From the IMG/VR virus record IMGVR_UViG_3300036770_007547, positions 158,776-222,775 of that record: a stretch of 64,000 nt of DNA. The stretch is one strand, 5' to 3'. A program made the translations under genes and the position numbers. Shown piece by piece: positions 1 to 10,416 of the stretch (positions within the stretch are counted from its first letter, which is position 1; every line of letters begins with the position of its first letter). Origin of the DNA: a virus. The notes beneath the pieces are model-generated. The model saw only the letters and a list, made by a program, of their open reading frames with translations, did not search any database and was not told the DNA's origin.

Positions 1-1
1 G

Positions 2-2317
2 AATCAACAAATTTCAGTGGCAGCCAAATCCACACAAGGTCCAGTGGTCAGTGCTGGTACTGTGGTGCGCGAGGGACAGGCAGCTCGCGACGACGGGGCT
101 GGCATCGCAAATCCATCACCCACGGTGGCCTCGGCCGCCGGTCCCGGCATCAGCAACGCCCAACCGTTCCAACCCAATCCCACCGAAGGCATCAATGCAC
201 AGACGCGCCCCATCTCTGCCACGCAGCAGATACCACCGCCTACCGCGCCTGATCCCATACCCAGCCAATGGGAGGCCGAGGGATTTGATGACCCCACAGC
301 CACATCAGTTGATGCCAATCAAACACCGCAGAGACCAACCCCAACACAGCAGCGCGGCACCGGTAGTCCAAGCGACGATGCAGTGCAACCGGCCACGCCC
401 ACATCCACAGTGGATTCTGCCGGATCCAGTTTGGTCAGTCGGTTTGATCGTGCCATCGTACCACAAGACAATGTGCTAGACAAATATGCCAGTTACACCT
501 ATAGCCTCAGCATCTACATCATGAGTCCTCAAGCCTATTCACAAATGCTGAGTAGCAAGCGTAAAACACTGAATGGGTCCAACCTATTGATACAAAGCGG
601 TGGTGCTCCCATCACAGGACGCAATCAAGAATTTCCCCTGGACTTTTACATCGATGACATGGAAATGGAACAAGTCATGCCCGGACGCGGCACACACATG
701 GCTCACAATGTCACCAAAATGAAGTTTCGTATATTTGAGCCCAATGGCATTTCATTGCTGCCTAGGCTGTATGCCGCTGCCAAAAAATACGTGGCCAACA
801 CAGCCACCACTGGTCAGACCGATCCCGGAGAAAATCCCTCCACAGTGAAATCCAGCAATGCCAATCAAAACTATGCCGCGCAAAACTATCTCATGGTGAT
901 ACGTTTTTATGGCTACGATGATCAAGGCAACATCATAACCGATCCCACTAGCTACGATGCAGCGCAACGCACCGATGCCAATGCCATCGTGGAAAAGTTC
1001 ATACCATTCCAATTCACCAACATACGATTCAAGATCGCCAACAAGATCACCGAGTACGATTGTGAATGCGTGTGTCCGCAAAATCAAGTGGCCATGGGAC
1101 AAGGTCGCGGCGTGATCCCTTTCAACATCGAGCTCACGGCCACCACATTGAAAAATCTATTGGGAGCCACGGTGCTCAACAATTCGGCACAGGATCCCGG
1201 AGCCAACGCACGCGATCAAAACACCACTGCTGGTGCTCCCGAGAAAGCCAACTCAGCACCAAGTCCCACGTTGGTGACTGGCCTGGCCGAGGCATTGAAT
1301 CGATTCCAAGACGAATTGGTGGCCAAGGGTGTGTACACCAAACCGGATCGATACAAGTTCGTGATCAGTCATTCCGAACTGGCCGAGTCATCGGTGGTGC
1401 CGCCCGGTCCCGTCGACAAGAAACTCACACCCAACGTGACCCCAAACACCGCGGGACAAGCCAAAGACCCCGACCAACAAAGCGTGAACAACAATGCCAA
1501 AACATCGTCGAGCACGGCTGGACAAAGCATCATGCAGTTCCTCAACATGGCAGTGCAAAGAACCGAGTTCATAACCAATCAGCAAACCAAACTCAAGACC
1601 AAGGACGAAAATGGCAATCCCAAAGAGCTGCCAGCAGCATCGGCATCGTCGGCCATGGCCTGGTTTCGCGTGGGCGTGCAAGCCAAGCCCATTGGTGATG
1701 TCATAGATCCCAAGCGCGGTGACTATCCCTACGAGATCACATACGAGATCGCGCCGTTTGGAATCAATGACATGAAAAGCGAATATTTTCCGGGTGGAAA
1801 ATTCCGAGGCACACAAAAACGCTATGCCTATTGGTTTTCGGGAGAAAACACACAGATATTGGATTTTGAACAGGATTTCAACTATCTCTACTACATCACT
1901 GTGACCGGCAGCCAGAAAGATCCTTCACAAAACACTGCCAGTTATCGCGAAGTCGAGCGCAGGATCTATGCAGCAGCCAGCCCGGAATCCACGCAAGGTG
2001 CTGAAAATGGTGTGTTTGATCCCGTGGCCACTGCCGCTGACTATCTCTACAGTCCCAGTGACTTTGCCAAAACACGCATGACCATACTGGGAGATCCGGC
2101 TTGGATCGCCCAAGGCGAAGTATGGTCGGGCATACGTGGACTCACCAACAACAGTTCGTCATCGGGACAAGATGCCTACTTTGATGCATTCTTGTCGGAT
2201 GGCACCATAAATTTTGACAGCCAGGAAGCACTGTTTGAGCTCAGCTGGAATCTGCCCGAAGACTACAATCTGTACACCGGTCTCATGGGCATACAAGGTG
2301 ACAGGACCAATCGATAA
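2..2317 (+). CDS. Tail/baseplate structural protein, 5' end cut by window edge
   Basis: The frame is open from the left edge. The first possible start is a GTG at 17 with no Shine-Dalgarno, so the gene probably begins outside the window. The first ~130 residues are rich in Pro, Thr, Gln and Ala, like a flexible linker. From about residue 140 a folded, beta-rich region follows (SYTYSLSIYIM, YLMVIRFYGYD), then a second Ala/Pro/Asn linker and a Tyr/Phe-rich C-terminal domain. The segment QGP-VVSAG-TVV near the visible N-terminus resembles a segment inside the next gene, so the two proteins appear to share a module. The stop overlaps the next start (TAATG). Its position directly before gp5-, gp25- and gp6-like genes suggests a baseplate or tail protein. 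I do not recognise the family; the structural role is inferred from context. Confidence 0.75.
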   Translation, partial: NQQISVAAKSTQGPVVSAGTVVREGQAARDDGAGIANPSPTVASAAGPGISNAQPFQPNPTEGINAQTRPISATQQIPPPTAPDPIPSQWEAEGFDDPTATSVDANQTPQRPTPTQQRGTGSPSDDAVQPATPTSTVDSAGSSLVSRFDRAIVPQDNVLDKYASYTYSLSIYIMSPQAYSQMLSSKRKTLNGSNLLIQSGGAPITGRNQEFPLDFYIDDMEMEQVMPGRGTHMAHNVTKMKFRIFEPNGISLLPRLYAAAKKYVANTATTGQTDPGENPSTVKSSNANQNYAAQNYLMVIRFYGYDDQGNIITDPTSYDAAQRTDANAIVEKFIPFQFTNIRFKIANKITEYDCECVCPQNQVAMGQGRGVIPFNIELTATTLKNLLGATVLNNSAQDPGANARDQNTTAGAPEKANSAPSPTLVTGLAEALNRFQDELVAKGVYTKPDRYKFVISHSELAESSVVPPGPVDKKLTPNVTPNTAGQAKDPDQQSVNNNAKTSSSTAGQSIMQFLNMAVQRTEFITNQQTKLKTKDENGNPKELPAASASSAMAWFRVGVQAKPIGDVIDPKRGDYPYEITYEIAPFGINDMKSEYFPGGKFRGTQKRYAYWFSGENTQILDFEQDFNYLYYITVTGSQKDPSQNTASYREVERRIYAAASPESTQGAENGVFDPVATAADYLYSPSDFAKTRMTILGDPAWIAQGEVWSGIRGLTNNSSSSGQDAYFDAFLSDGTINFDSQEALFELSWNLPEDYNLYTGLMGIQGDRTNR

Positions 2318-3777
2318 TGTCGGTCAATGAATTATTGATAGAGATAAGGAAACTGCAAGACCAAAAGCAGACACTGTCTGCCGAAGTCAATTCGGCCACC
2401 CAAGCTGCATTGGAGGCCTATGATCGTGTCAAGGCATCCTACAACGATCGCAACGATCCACCTTACAACGCCGACGGACAAAACTTCGCTGACAAGCAAG
2501 CCTACACCAATTATCTGCGCTCGCGTTACAACACGGCCATGTATCAACGACGGGTGTTGCAGAATCAACTCAATGATGTGACACGACAGATATCGCAGCT
2601 AGAACAACAGATCAACGAGACCCGTACCGATCAAGGCACCGGGGTCACTGCGTTGACTCTCAGAAACGGTGACGTGGTGGCAGTGTCCAGCCAAAGCCAG
2701 ATCGAAAATCTCCTGGATCAAGGTCGTATCAGTGAGGCTCAGGCCGAAACCGCGAGATCGGCATTGACCGAGTCCCAACGCGGCCAACCCGTGGCCAAGG
2801 CCCGCGCCGATCAAGGACCGGGCACAGTGTCAGCTGGCGAGATCGTGCTCGAAGATTCGCGAGCACGCGGAGAAAGTGCCACATATCAGGCTCCACCATT
2901 GCCGCAAGGATCGTCACAGCCCATAAACGAGGAAACGCTGGGAGAAAGCAATGCTGTTCCCAGCGTGTTGCCCCAGCCAACTCCGTTGTCTCCGCCAGCT
3001 GCATTGCCACCAGGCGGAGATCCTGATCTAGCGGCCCAGGCCAGACCCGAACCTTCGGTGACCACCAGCTCGGGTGTGGACAGCCTAGAAACTTACTTGC
3101 CATCAAGCACCACAGTCAACTACATTTACAAGGCCACGCTGTGTGTGAGCAAATTCAGCAAAGGGCGATTCACGCAGGATCTAGAAGGCGTGTTGTTGAC
3201 TTTTCCCGGACAAGACATCGGCAAAGACACCGGTACTTTCCAGACTTCGGCCACGGTCGACTCTGCAAGAGAGTCACAAACACCCAATGCCACGAACAAT
3301 CGTGCGGGCACTGGCACACAGGCCAATCCTCAGACCACCAGCGTGGGTTCCAGCAACGGTATCAGCTATCAAGGCACGCCCACGGGTACCACCCAAGGCG
3401 TGGTCAAACCAGCCGCTGTGGATGCGTCGCAGAGCGGCGATCCAACTGCCACTCGTGGATCGATCAACCCACGCACGCTGGCCCCAGCAGCCACAGCCAC
3501 ACCGCCCACCAGTGACAGCCAACCCGTGGGCTTACAAGCACCACCGGCGGTGGGCACCAACAGCGCCGATGTGTCTATACAGGTATTCTTGACCAACGGC
3601 AGCGTGAGAACCGCGACCACGGAAGCACAGATACAAGAACTTTTTATACAAGGTCAGATAACTGCCCTCGAGCGAACACAGGCCATAAATGGCCTGCAGA
3701 TCAAACAACGATCGGCGCAGAGTTCCAGCACAAACACAGTACCACAACGAATAGTAAAGGACGACAATGGCGGATAA
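2317..3777 (+). CDS. Structural protein with coiled-coil N-terminus and duplicated module
   Basis: 486 residues. Residues 1-105 are a predicted helical coiled coil (MSVNELLIEIRKLQDQK, then Gln/Glu/Arg heptad-like stretches). The rest is mostly low-complexity Pro/Thr/Ser/Gln linker around a short folded core (TVNYIYKATLCVSKFSK). A ~37-residue element occurs twice, near residues 113-149 and 425-462. It shares the pattern T-x-L-x-NG-x-V, then QI-x-x-L-x-x-QG-x-I, then an Ala-rich helix. The start overlaps the previous stop (TAATG), and the end overlaps the spike gene by 11 bp, so the three genes are probably co-translated. Its likely role is a baseplate-associated virion protein. No enzyme motif is seen, and the function is inferred only from neighbours. 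Confidence 0.8.
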   Translation: MSVNELLIEIRKLQDQKQTLSAEVNSATQAALEAYDRVKASYNDRNDPPYNADGQNFADKQAYTNYLRSRYNTAMYQRRVLQNQLNDVTRQISQLEQQINETRTDQGTGVTALTLRNGDVVAVSSQSQIENLLDQGRISEAQAETARSALTESQRGQPVAKARADQGPGTVSAGEIVLEDSRARGESATYQAPPLPQGSSQPINEETLGESNAVPSVLPQPTPLSPPAALPPGGDPDLAAQARPEPSVTTSSGVDSLETYLPSSTTVNYIYKATLCVSKFSKGRFTQDLEGVLLTFPGQDIGKDTGTFQTSATVDSARESQTPNATNNRAGTGTQANPQTTSVGSSNGISYQGTPTGTTQGVVKPAAVDASQSGDPTATRGSINPRTLAPAATATPPTSDSQPVGLQAPPAVGTNSADVSIQVFLTNGSVRTATTEAQIQELFIQGQITALERTQAINGLQIKQRSAQSSSTNTVPQRIVKDDNGG

Positions 3778-6469
3778 CATCATTCGCACCAAAGGACGTG
3801 GTGCCAGTTACAAGTTTGACAAAGGCGGTGTTCCCGCCGAATTTGGTCCCTATATTGGTGTGATCAAAAACAACATCGATCCCACGAGATCGGGTCGTTT
3901 GCAGGTGTACATCGAACAATTGGGCGGCAACAATCCTGATGATCCCAGTCTGTGGAGAACCGTGAGCTATTGCCCGCCTTTCTATGGTGTGACTCCCAGG
4001 AACAACGCCACAGGCAGTGCTGGTACCGGTACCTACAAAGGCAATCAGCAGAGTTACGGCATGTGGTTCACTCCGCCCGACCTCGGCGTGCAAGTGATAT
4101 GCTTTTTCGTGGCCGGAGATCCCAATCAAGGCTATTGGTTGGCCTGTGTGCCTGATCCAGGTGTCACCCACATGATCCCGGCCATTGGTGCCAGCCGTAA
4201 CTATATCACCAAAAACAGTCAGCAAGAAACTGAGATATCTGCTGCCGATGCAAAACAAATGCCGGTGGTAGAAATCAATCAGGACAATCCGGGTCTTGAA
4301 GAGAGTCCAAGATTTTTTGATCAAGAAAAACCCATACACGATTATGTTTACACAGTGTTGTTGAACCAAGGGTTGTTGGGTGACTATATCCGTGGTCCCA
4401 TATCAAGCTCGGCACAACGCGAAAGTCCCAGCTCGGTGTTTGGGATGAGCAGTCCCGGACGACCCATCTACCAAGGTGTGAGCGGCATACAAAGCGAAGA
4501 AGAAGTGCTGGCCAAGGTGCAGTCGGGTGCCATCAAGATCGAAGATGTCAAGATTGAAGGACGACGTGGTGGACACAGCATCATCATGGACGATGGTGAT
4601 CTGCGCGGTCGCGACAATCTCATACGCATACGCACAGCCAAGGGACATCAGATCACCATGAGCGATGAAGCTGATTGTCTCTACATCATCGCAGCCAATG
4701 GTCAGACCTGGATCGAGCTGGGCAGCGAGGGAACTGTGGACGTGTATTCCACCAATTCAGTGAACGTGCGCAGCCAAGGTGAGATCAATCTCCATGCTGA
4801 CAAAAACATCAACATCAATGCCGGTGAAAATCTCAACATCCGTGCCAAAAACATGCAGGTTGAGACCAAAGAAACATTGAACATGTCGGCCAGCACCGAT
4901 TTCACTCTTTACAGCAAAACCAAACTGGGCGTCAAAAGCGATGGTGGCATCAACCTGGATGCCAAGACCGGTGGCTGGAAAGCATCGGGTGGTCTCAAAC
5001 TGCGCGGCAGCCGTATCGACCTCAATGGAGGCAGCGCACCGGAATCTGTGACTGCTCCCAAGGTGTTGGTGGAATACAAGTTGGACGACACCAAGTTTGT
5101 GGCCGGCACCGGATGGCAAAAACAAGAAGGCACACTGGAAACCATAGTTCCGCGTGCGCCCACACACGAACCTTATCCCTATCACAATCGCGGCGTGCCC
5201 GTGGAAGTTGACCTGTCAGCATCGGCAAGTTCGCCACCGTCGCCGAGTGTGAGCCAGGCCCTGGGCACAGCATCTTCACAGGTACCATCGACCACGATCA
5301 ATGCCGCAGATGTTCTCAGCACACCACCGGCCAGTGTTGGTATCGGCAGCTTGGACAAATCACAAGTGAGTGGGCTGTTGGCCCAATCCAAGGCCATCAC
5401 CAATCAAAACAGCAGTGTGTTCAGCATCGACAAAGGCATCGGCGAATATGGACTGCAACCCGTGCAACTGGAATCCGCGGGCTATCTCAAACCCGGCACC
5501 ATGCAACAGGCCTTGGCTGCAGTACCATCGGCACCCACAGCCGCTGACATAGCCGAAGCCAATCGTCTCACCGGACTGGGACTCAATTATACCCCACAAC
5601 AAGTGGCACAACAGCGCACGGTGCAGGAAATATTGTCTGCTCCCACGTCCTGGACTGGAAAGAGCGGAGTCAGCAGCTTCTCGTCGTTGTTGGGCGACAG
5701 CAATCTACAAAATCAAGTACAGCAAGGTCTATTGCAAAACAGCCTCTCTGGTCTGCAAACATCGGGCTTGGCCAAGGGCACAGAAAGTGCATCGGTGCTG
5801 GCACCATTGTTGGCAGTGGCATCAAAATTTGGAATAGCAAACACATCGTCGTTTGTGAAGGGTGTGGCCGCTCCAGACATCAACAGTGCCATGTCATCGT
5901 TGACTCGCAACTCTCAGTTTACCACTTCTTTTATCACAGACAAGTTGGGCGCATTCACATCTTTGAGTCGGCGAGCAGCATCGGTGACCAATACTGTGAA
6001 CCGAGCAGCGGTGGACTCAGCATTGACAGCCAGCCTAGGCGATCCAAAAATCCCGGCTCCCAGTTACAAACCACAGGTACGCAAGGAAGATCAGCCGTCT
6101 CAGTTCCAAGATCAACGCGACTCGTTCCAAGACAAAGTAGATGAAGCATCGATATTTTTCAGCGGAGTCAAGACTCAGCTAGATGCTCTCTATGATTCGG
6201 CACAGGCCCTTAGATCCAGCGACAACATCAGTGCATCCCAAGTCGACGCACTTGAAAGCCGTCTCACCTCAGTGCGCAATCTTTACAACAACAACCGGGA
6301 AAAATATCTGCAGCCCATACAAGACGCAGTGAATTCGGCCCCCATCGAACTCCGCGATGAATTCAACAGCCAATATCTCGGTTACACGCGGCAAATACGC
6401 ATATTACAGGGATTGGTGGCCAGCGTGCGCGAGATCATAGCTGAACTACGGGCAAGACAGACCACATAA
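3767..6469 (+). CDS. gp5: Baseplate central spike protein, gp5-like, without lysozyme domain
   Basis: 900 residues. Residues ~25-140 look like the OB-fold of T4 gp5/VgrG-type spikes (GPYIGVIKNNIDPTRSGRLQVYI, then WFTPPDLGVQVICFFVAGDPNQGYWLACV). Residues ~265-420 contain repeated short beta strands (INLHADKNININAGENLNIRA), as in the triangular beta-helix needle of gp5. The T4 lysozyme domain is absent. A long Ala/Ser/Gln-rich C-terminal half follows, including IGEYGLQPVQLESAGYLKPGT, a motif I associate with cyanophage spike proteins, and it ends in helices. The gene overlaps the previous one by 11 bp and is followed 7 bp later by the gp25-like gene. This gp5-gp25-gp6 order is typical of T4-like phages. 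The spike would sit at the tail tip and pierce the outer membrane. Confidence 0.87.
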   Translation: MADNIIRTKGRGASYKFDKGGVPAEFGPYIGVIKNNIDPTRSGRLQVYIEQLGGNNPDDPSLWRTVSYCPPFYGVTPRNNATGSAGTGTYKGNQQSYGMWFTPPDLGVQVICFFVAGDPNQGYWLACVPDPGVTHMIPAIGASRNYITKNSQQETEISAADAKQMPVVEINQDNPGLEESPRFFDQEKPIHDYVYTVLLNQGLLGDYIRGPISSSAQRESPSSVFGMSSPGRPIYQGVSGIQSEEEVLAKVQSGAIKIEDVKIEGRRGGHSIIMDDGDLRGRDNLIRIRTAKGHQITMSDEADCLYIIAANGQTWIELGSEGTVDVYSTNSVNVRSQGEINLHADKNININAGENLNIRAKNMQVETKETLNMSASTDFTLYSKTKLGVKSDGGINLDAKTGGWKASGGLKLRGSRIDLNGGSAPESVTAPKVLVEYKLDDTKFVAGTGWQKQEGTLETIVPRAPTHEPYPYHNRGVPVEVDLSASASSPPSPSVSQALGTASSQVPSTTINAADVLSTPPASVGIGSLDKSQVSGLLAQSKAITNQNSSVFSIDKGIGEYGLQPVQLESAGYLKPGTMQQALAAVPSAPTAADIAEANRLTGLGLNYTPQQVAQQRTVQEILSAPTSWTGKSGVSSFSSLLGDSNLQNQVQQGLLQNSLSGLQTSGLAKGTESASVLAPLLAVASKFGIANTSSFVKGVAAPDINSAMSSLTRNSQFTTSFITDKLGAFTSLSRRAASVTNTVNRAAVDSALTASLGDPKIPAPSYKPQVRKEDQPSQFQDQRDSFQDKVDEASIFFSGVKTQLDALYDSAQALRSSDNISASQVDALESRLTSVRNLYNNNREKYLQPIQDAVNSAPIELRDEFNSQYLGYTRQIRILQGLVASVREIIAELRARQTT

Positions 6470-6472
6470 ATA
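6466..6472 (+). promoter_or_regulatory. Candidate T4-type late promoter before gp25
   Basis: ATAAATA lies over the stop codon of the spike gene and ends 4 nt before the ATG at 6477. In T4 the related TATAAATA element sits near -10, which would place the transcript start at about the start codon. No Shine-Dalgarno is visible in front of this ATG. It could be chance, because part of the motif is the TAA stop. Confidence 0.45.
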
Positions 6473-6476
6473 GTGC

Positions 6477-6851
6477 ATGCCTACGTTTATCGGTTTCAAC
6501 ACCATCAATCAATACAAAAAATTCACGCTCACTGACTTTGACTTGGTCAAGAGAGATCTTTCCAACGCTTTGAACATACAGCAAGGTGAGATTCCCGGGA
6601 GACCGCAATACGGCACCACCATATGGAGCTACATTTTTGAAAACCAAAGTCCCGAGACCAATCAAGCCATACTGCAAGAATTGCAACGAGTGATCGAGCT
6701 TGATCCTCGCATCTTTGTCAGCAACGCTCGGGTATATCCTCAGCAAAATGGGGTGCTAATCGAACTCGAAGTCACAGTGGCACCCACGACCACACCACAA
6801 CTGTTGCAACTGTTTTTTGATCAGCAGACACGACAAGCCATCGCTATCTAA
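6477..6851 (+). CDS. gp25: Baseplate wedge subunit, gp25-like
   Basis: 124 residues, the usual size for T4 gp25 (132 aa). The conserved core is present around residues 35-60: QGEIPGRPQYGTTIWSYIFE, matching the GE-x-x-x-R-P-x-(Y/F)-G pattern of gp25/type VI TssE proteins. An alternating strand region follows (VSNARVYPQQNGVLIELEV). gp25 joins the sheath-initiating wedge of the contractile baseplate. The ATG has no Shine-Dalgarno and stands 4 nt after an ATAAATA motif. The gene lies between the spike and the gp6-like gene, as expected. Confidence 0.92.
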   Translation: MPTFIGFNTINQYKKFTLTDFDLVKRDLSNALNIQQGEIPGRPQYGTTIWSYIFENQSPETNQAILQELQRVIELDPRIFVSNARVYPQQNGVLIELEVTVAPTTTPQLLQLFFDQQTRQAIAI

Positions 6852-6872
6852 AACTGTGTAGTTTATAGCGTC

Positions 6873-6880
6873 GATAAATA
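6873..6880 (+). promoter_or_regulatory. Candidate T4-type late promoter before gp6
   Basis: GATAAATA lies in the 49-bp gap between gp25 and gp6. The predicted start near 6886 leaves a ~15-nt leader containing AGGTAAAG as a weak Shine-Dalgarno ahead of the ATG at 6901. Confidence 0.6.
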
Positions 6881-6900
6881 TCGGATACACAGGTAAAGAC

Positions 6901-9900
6901 ATGGCCAAGACCACAAGACAGACCGCGATATTTGGTGTAGAGGATTGGAAAAGACTCTACCAGACCTATCGCGAAGCCGATTTCCAGAGCTACGATTTCG
7001 AGACTCTGCGCAAGAGCTTCGTTGATTATCTGCGTTTGTACTATCCCGAAAGCTTCAACGACTACATCGAAAGCAGCGAATTCATTGCCTTGCTGGATGT
7101 GATGGCGTTCATGGGACAGGCCCTGGCCTTCCGCAACGATCTCAATGCACGTGAAAACTTCCTAGACACCGCCGAGCGCCGAGACAGCGTGGTGAGACTG
7201 GCCAATCTCGTGGGTTATACACCCAAGCGCAACGTGCCAGCCGAAGGCTACATCAAGATCATGAGTGTGAGCACCTCGGAAAGCATCACCGATTTCAACG
7301 GAGTCAATCTCAGCAACGTGACCATAGACTGGGATGATCCTGCCAACCCCAATTGGCTTGAACAGTTTACTACGGTGGTAAACGCGGCCCTGGTGGACAG
7401 TCAAAAGTACGGGCGTCCCGGAAATCGCCAAACCATACAGGGCGTGGACACCGATGAATACACCATCAATCTGGTCCCGGGATTCTTGCCAGTGATCCCT
7501 TATGTGTCCATCGTTGACGGTGTCAGCATGCCATTTGAAGTGGTCAGTGCCACCAGTACCGGAAAAAATTTCATTTACGAGCCTGCACCACAACCGTCAG
7601 GCGCATTCAACATGCTGTATCGCAACGACGGCCAAGGGTTTGGCAGCAACGACACTGGGTTCTTCTTTTTGTTCAAGCAAGGCGTGTTGCAAAATCAAGA
7701 CTTCAATCTCGCCGAAGCTTTGCCCAACCGAGTGGTCAACATCAACATCGAAGGTTGTAATCAAAACGATCATTGGCTGTTCAAGCTCGATGATGTGGGC
7801 AGCATTGAAAGCGAATGGCAGTACGTGGACAATGTTTTTGCTGGTGCCACCGAACAGCTGGCGCCGGATCAGCGCAAATTCTACACCATCACCAGCCGCA
7901 CCAATGATCAGATCTCGCTGAGATTCGGTGACGGTGTGTTCAGCAGCATACCCGTGGGTATCTTCCGTGCCTATGTGCGTGCATCAAATGGATTGGAATA
8001 CATCATCAATCCCGAAGAGATGCAAAACATACTGTTGCCCATCAGCTACATCAGTCGTCGTGGTCGCTTGGAAACCATTACATTCACTTGCAGCGTGATG
8101 TCGCCGGTCACAAATGCTCAAGCCCGCGAAAGCATCGCTGAAATCAAGCAGCGTGCCCCGGCCCGTTACTACACGCAGAATCGTATGGTCAACGGCGAGG
8201 ACTACAACAATTTTCCATTTACACAATTCAACTCGATCATCAAGAGCAAGGCTGTGGCTCGCAGTTCTATTGGAACCAGCCGCTACGTAGATCTCACCGA
8301 CATCACTGGCAAATATTCCAGCACCAATATATTTGGCAGTGATGGCATGATCTATCGAGAAAATACACTGCCTTCAGTGGAGTTTACCTGGCTCAATCGC
8401 AACGACATCGTTGACACCATCAAGAATTCTGTGGAACCGTTGATCAGCAGCCGAGGCATGCTGCAATTTTACTATCAGAATTTCCCAAGACCTTCTCTGT
8501 CTGTGCTCAATGCCGGGTGGCAGCAAAGCACCACATTGGTGAACGAGACCACGGGATTTTTCTATCAAGGCAACAGCACGAGACCGCTGCCTATAGGTCC
8601 TTACACCAGCAACAATGCGCAATACGTGACTGTGGGCAGTCTAGTAAAGTTTGTTCCGCCTTCGGGCTACTTCTTTGATGCCAACAATCGACTGCGTGCT
8701 GGAACACCCACACGTGCCGATGAAAAATTGGTGGTCTGGGCCACAGTGACCAACGTGGTGCTTGAAGGGACCAATCAAGGTCTGGGCAACCTACCCAATG
8801 GTGTAGGTCCAGTCACGCTCAACAACTTTGTGCCCACGGGCGCTCTAGCCGAATTGGTGATTCCCAAGTTCTCCATAGATCTTCCCGACAGCCTCGAGCA
8901 ACAGATGATCCAACAGATCGAACTGTATCGTAATTTTGCCATTGGATACGACAATCTCAACAGCACTTGGTATCTCATCATTTCCAGCAATCTCAACGAA
9001 AATGCTGTGTTCAGCCGTACCTATGCAAAAAACACCCAGGGTCTCAATCTAGATGCATCCTGGTTGGTGCAATTTACCACCGACGGTGTCACATACACTG
9101 TGAACAGTCGCAGCCTTGACTACAAATTTGCCTCGGTGTTGCAGACACGATTCTTCTACGCAGGATCCGGACAAGTCTATGACAACAAGACCGGCAGCGT
9201 GATCAACGATTTCGTCAATGTGCTCAAGGTCAATGCCCTGCCCGACAGCAATCTCCCATTGCCCACCGACATCGTCATGGACATCATTGGACAGCCGTTG
9301 CAAAGCGATGGTTTTGTCAACGACTACGAAGTGGTGATCAGCTACAAAGACAGTGACGCAGATGGTGTGGCCGACGATCCTGATTTCTTTGAAACCATAG
9401 TGGCTCCCAATGTCAGTCCGGCCAACAAACTGGTGTTCTTCCAGCAGGTCACTGACTTTGACAATCTCGAACGCTACCTGCCTTTGACTCCCGGCGAAGT
9501 CAACAGCGGATTTGACACTGTGCAAGACATTGAGCTGGTAAAGGCCGAGTTCATCAACGGGCAAATATTTTATGCACGCACCCAAAACACGTTCTGGGAA
9601 CTCAAGATCGAACTGATCAATGGATTGATCACACGCACTTTGGTACCTCGTTTGGATTTCCTGGCACGCATTGGGCGCGGCGATCTCGCTTTCCAATACC
9701 GCCACAACAGTCCATTGACCAATGTGATTGATCCCGGAACCACGAACATCATTGATCTTTACTTGGTCACCGACAGCTACTACACACAGTATCAAAACTA
9801 CATCAAAGACACCACTGGTTCCGTGCCCGAGCCAGCACCGCCCACCATCTCGGACCTTACTGCGGCCTACAACACACTCAACGAATACAAGATGGTGTCA

Positions 9901-10416
9901 GACAACATCGTTCTCAATTCAGTGACGTTCAAGCCTTTGTTTGGTGCCAAGGCAGCCACCGAGCTGCGCGGTATCATCAAAGTGGTGCGTGCCCAAAACA
10001 CCGTGGCTTCGGACAGTGAAATCAAGAGCCAGGTCATATCAAACATCAACAACTATTTCACCATCGACAAATGGGACTTTGGCGACAGCTTTTTCTTCTC
10101 GGAACTGGCAGCATATTTGCACGAGCGCCTGGGCTCCATCATCAGTTCAGTGGTGCTGGTGCCATTGAATCCGCTCAAAACTTTTGGAGACTTGTACGAA
10201 ATACGTTCAGCGCCCAACGAAATTTTCGTCAGCGCAGCCACAGTCAGCGATGTGGAAGTCATTGATGCTCTCACACAAACCAACATCCGTAGTCAGACCA
10301 GCGTGGCTGGTTTGTATCCGGTAAGTACATTGGGATCACCGTCACAGACGGTGGGTCAAGCTGGAACCACACCGTTGGTGACTGGTAACAGCGGAACAGA
10401 TTACGGGACTATTTGA
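6901..10416 (+). CDS. gp6: Baseplate wedge subunit, gp6-like (enlarged)
   Basis: 1171 residues against 660 in T4 gp6. The N-terminus is characteristic of the family: YQTYREADFQSYDFETLRKS, then LRLYYPESFNDYIESSEFIA, LLDVMAFMGQALAFRNDLNA and ENFLDTAERRDSVVRLANLV. The middle and C-terminal parts are long beta-rich insertions, followed by a wedge-like end (NSVTFKPLFGAKAATELRGI and INNYFTIDKWDFGDSFFFSE). gp6 dimers form the inner iris of the baseplate. A short leader with AGGTAAAG precedes the ATG. The stop overlaps the next start in TGATG, so the giant downstream gene is probably translationally coupled. Confidence 0.92.
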   Translation: MAKTTRQTAIFGVEDWKRLYQTYREADFQSYDFETLRKSFVDYLRLYYPESFNDYIESSEFIALLDVMAFMGQALAFRNDLNARENFLDTAERRDSVVRLANLVGYTPKRNVPAEGYIKIMSVSTSESITDFNGVNLSNVTIDWDDPANPNWLEQFTTVVNAALVDSQKYGRPGNRQTIQGVDTDEYTINLVPGFLPVIPYVSIVDGVSMPFEVVSATSTGKNFIYEPAPQPSGAFNMLYRNDGQGFGSNDTGFFFLFKQGVLQNQDFNLAEALPNRVVNINIEGCNQNDHWLFKLDDVGSIESEWQYVDNVFAGATEQLAPDQRKFYTITSRTNDQISLRFGDGVFSSIPVGIFRAYVRASNGLEYIINPEEMQNILLPISYISRRGRLETITFTCSVMSPVTNAQARESIAEIKQRAPARYYTQNRMVNGEDYNNFPFTQFNSIIKSKAVARSSIGTSRYVDLTDITGKYSSTNIFGSDGMIYRENTLPSVEFTWLNRNDIVDTIKNSVEPLISSRGMLQFYYQNFPRPSLSVLNAGWQQSTTLVNETTGFFYQGNSTRPLPIGPYTSNNAQYVTVGSLVKFVPPSGYFFDANNRLRAGTPTRADEKLVVWATVTNVVLEGTNQGLGNLPNGVGPVTLNNFVPTGALAELVIPKFSIDLPDSLEQQMIQQIELYRNFAIGYDNLNSTWYLIISSNLNENAVFSRTYAKNTQGLNLDASWLVQFTTDGVTYTVNSRSLDYKFASVLQTRFFYAGSGQVYDNKTGSVINDFVNVLKVNALPDSNLPLPTDIVMDIIGQPLQSDGFVNDYEVVISYKDSDADGVADDPDFFETIVAPNVSPANKLVFFQQVTDFDNLERYLPLTPGEVNSGFDTVQDIELVKAEFINGQIFYARTQNTFWELKIELINGLITRTLVPRLDFLARIGRGDLAFQYRHNSPLTNVIDPGTTNIIDLYLVTDSYYTQYQNYIKDTTGSVPEPAPPTISDLTAAYNTLNEYKMVSDNIVLNSVTFKPLFGAKAATELRGIIKVVRAQNTVASDSEIKSQVISNINNYFTIDKWDFGDSFFFSELAAYLHERLGSIISSVVLVPLNPLKTFGDLYEIRSAPNEIFVSAATVSDVEVIDALTQTNIRSQTSVAGLYPVSTLGSPSQTVGQAGTTPLVTGNSGTDYGTI

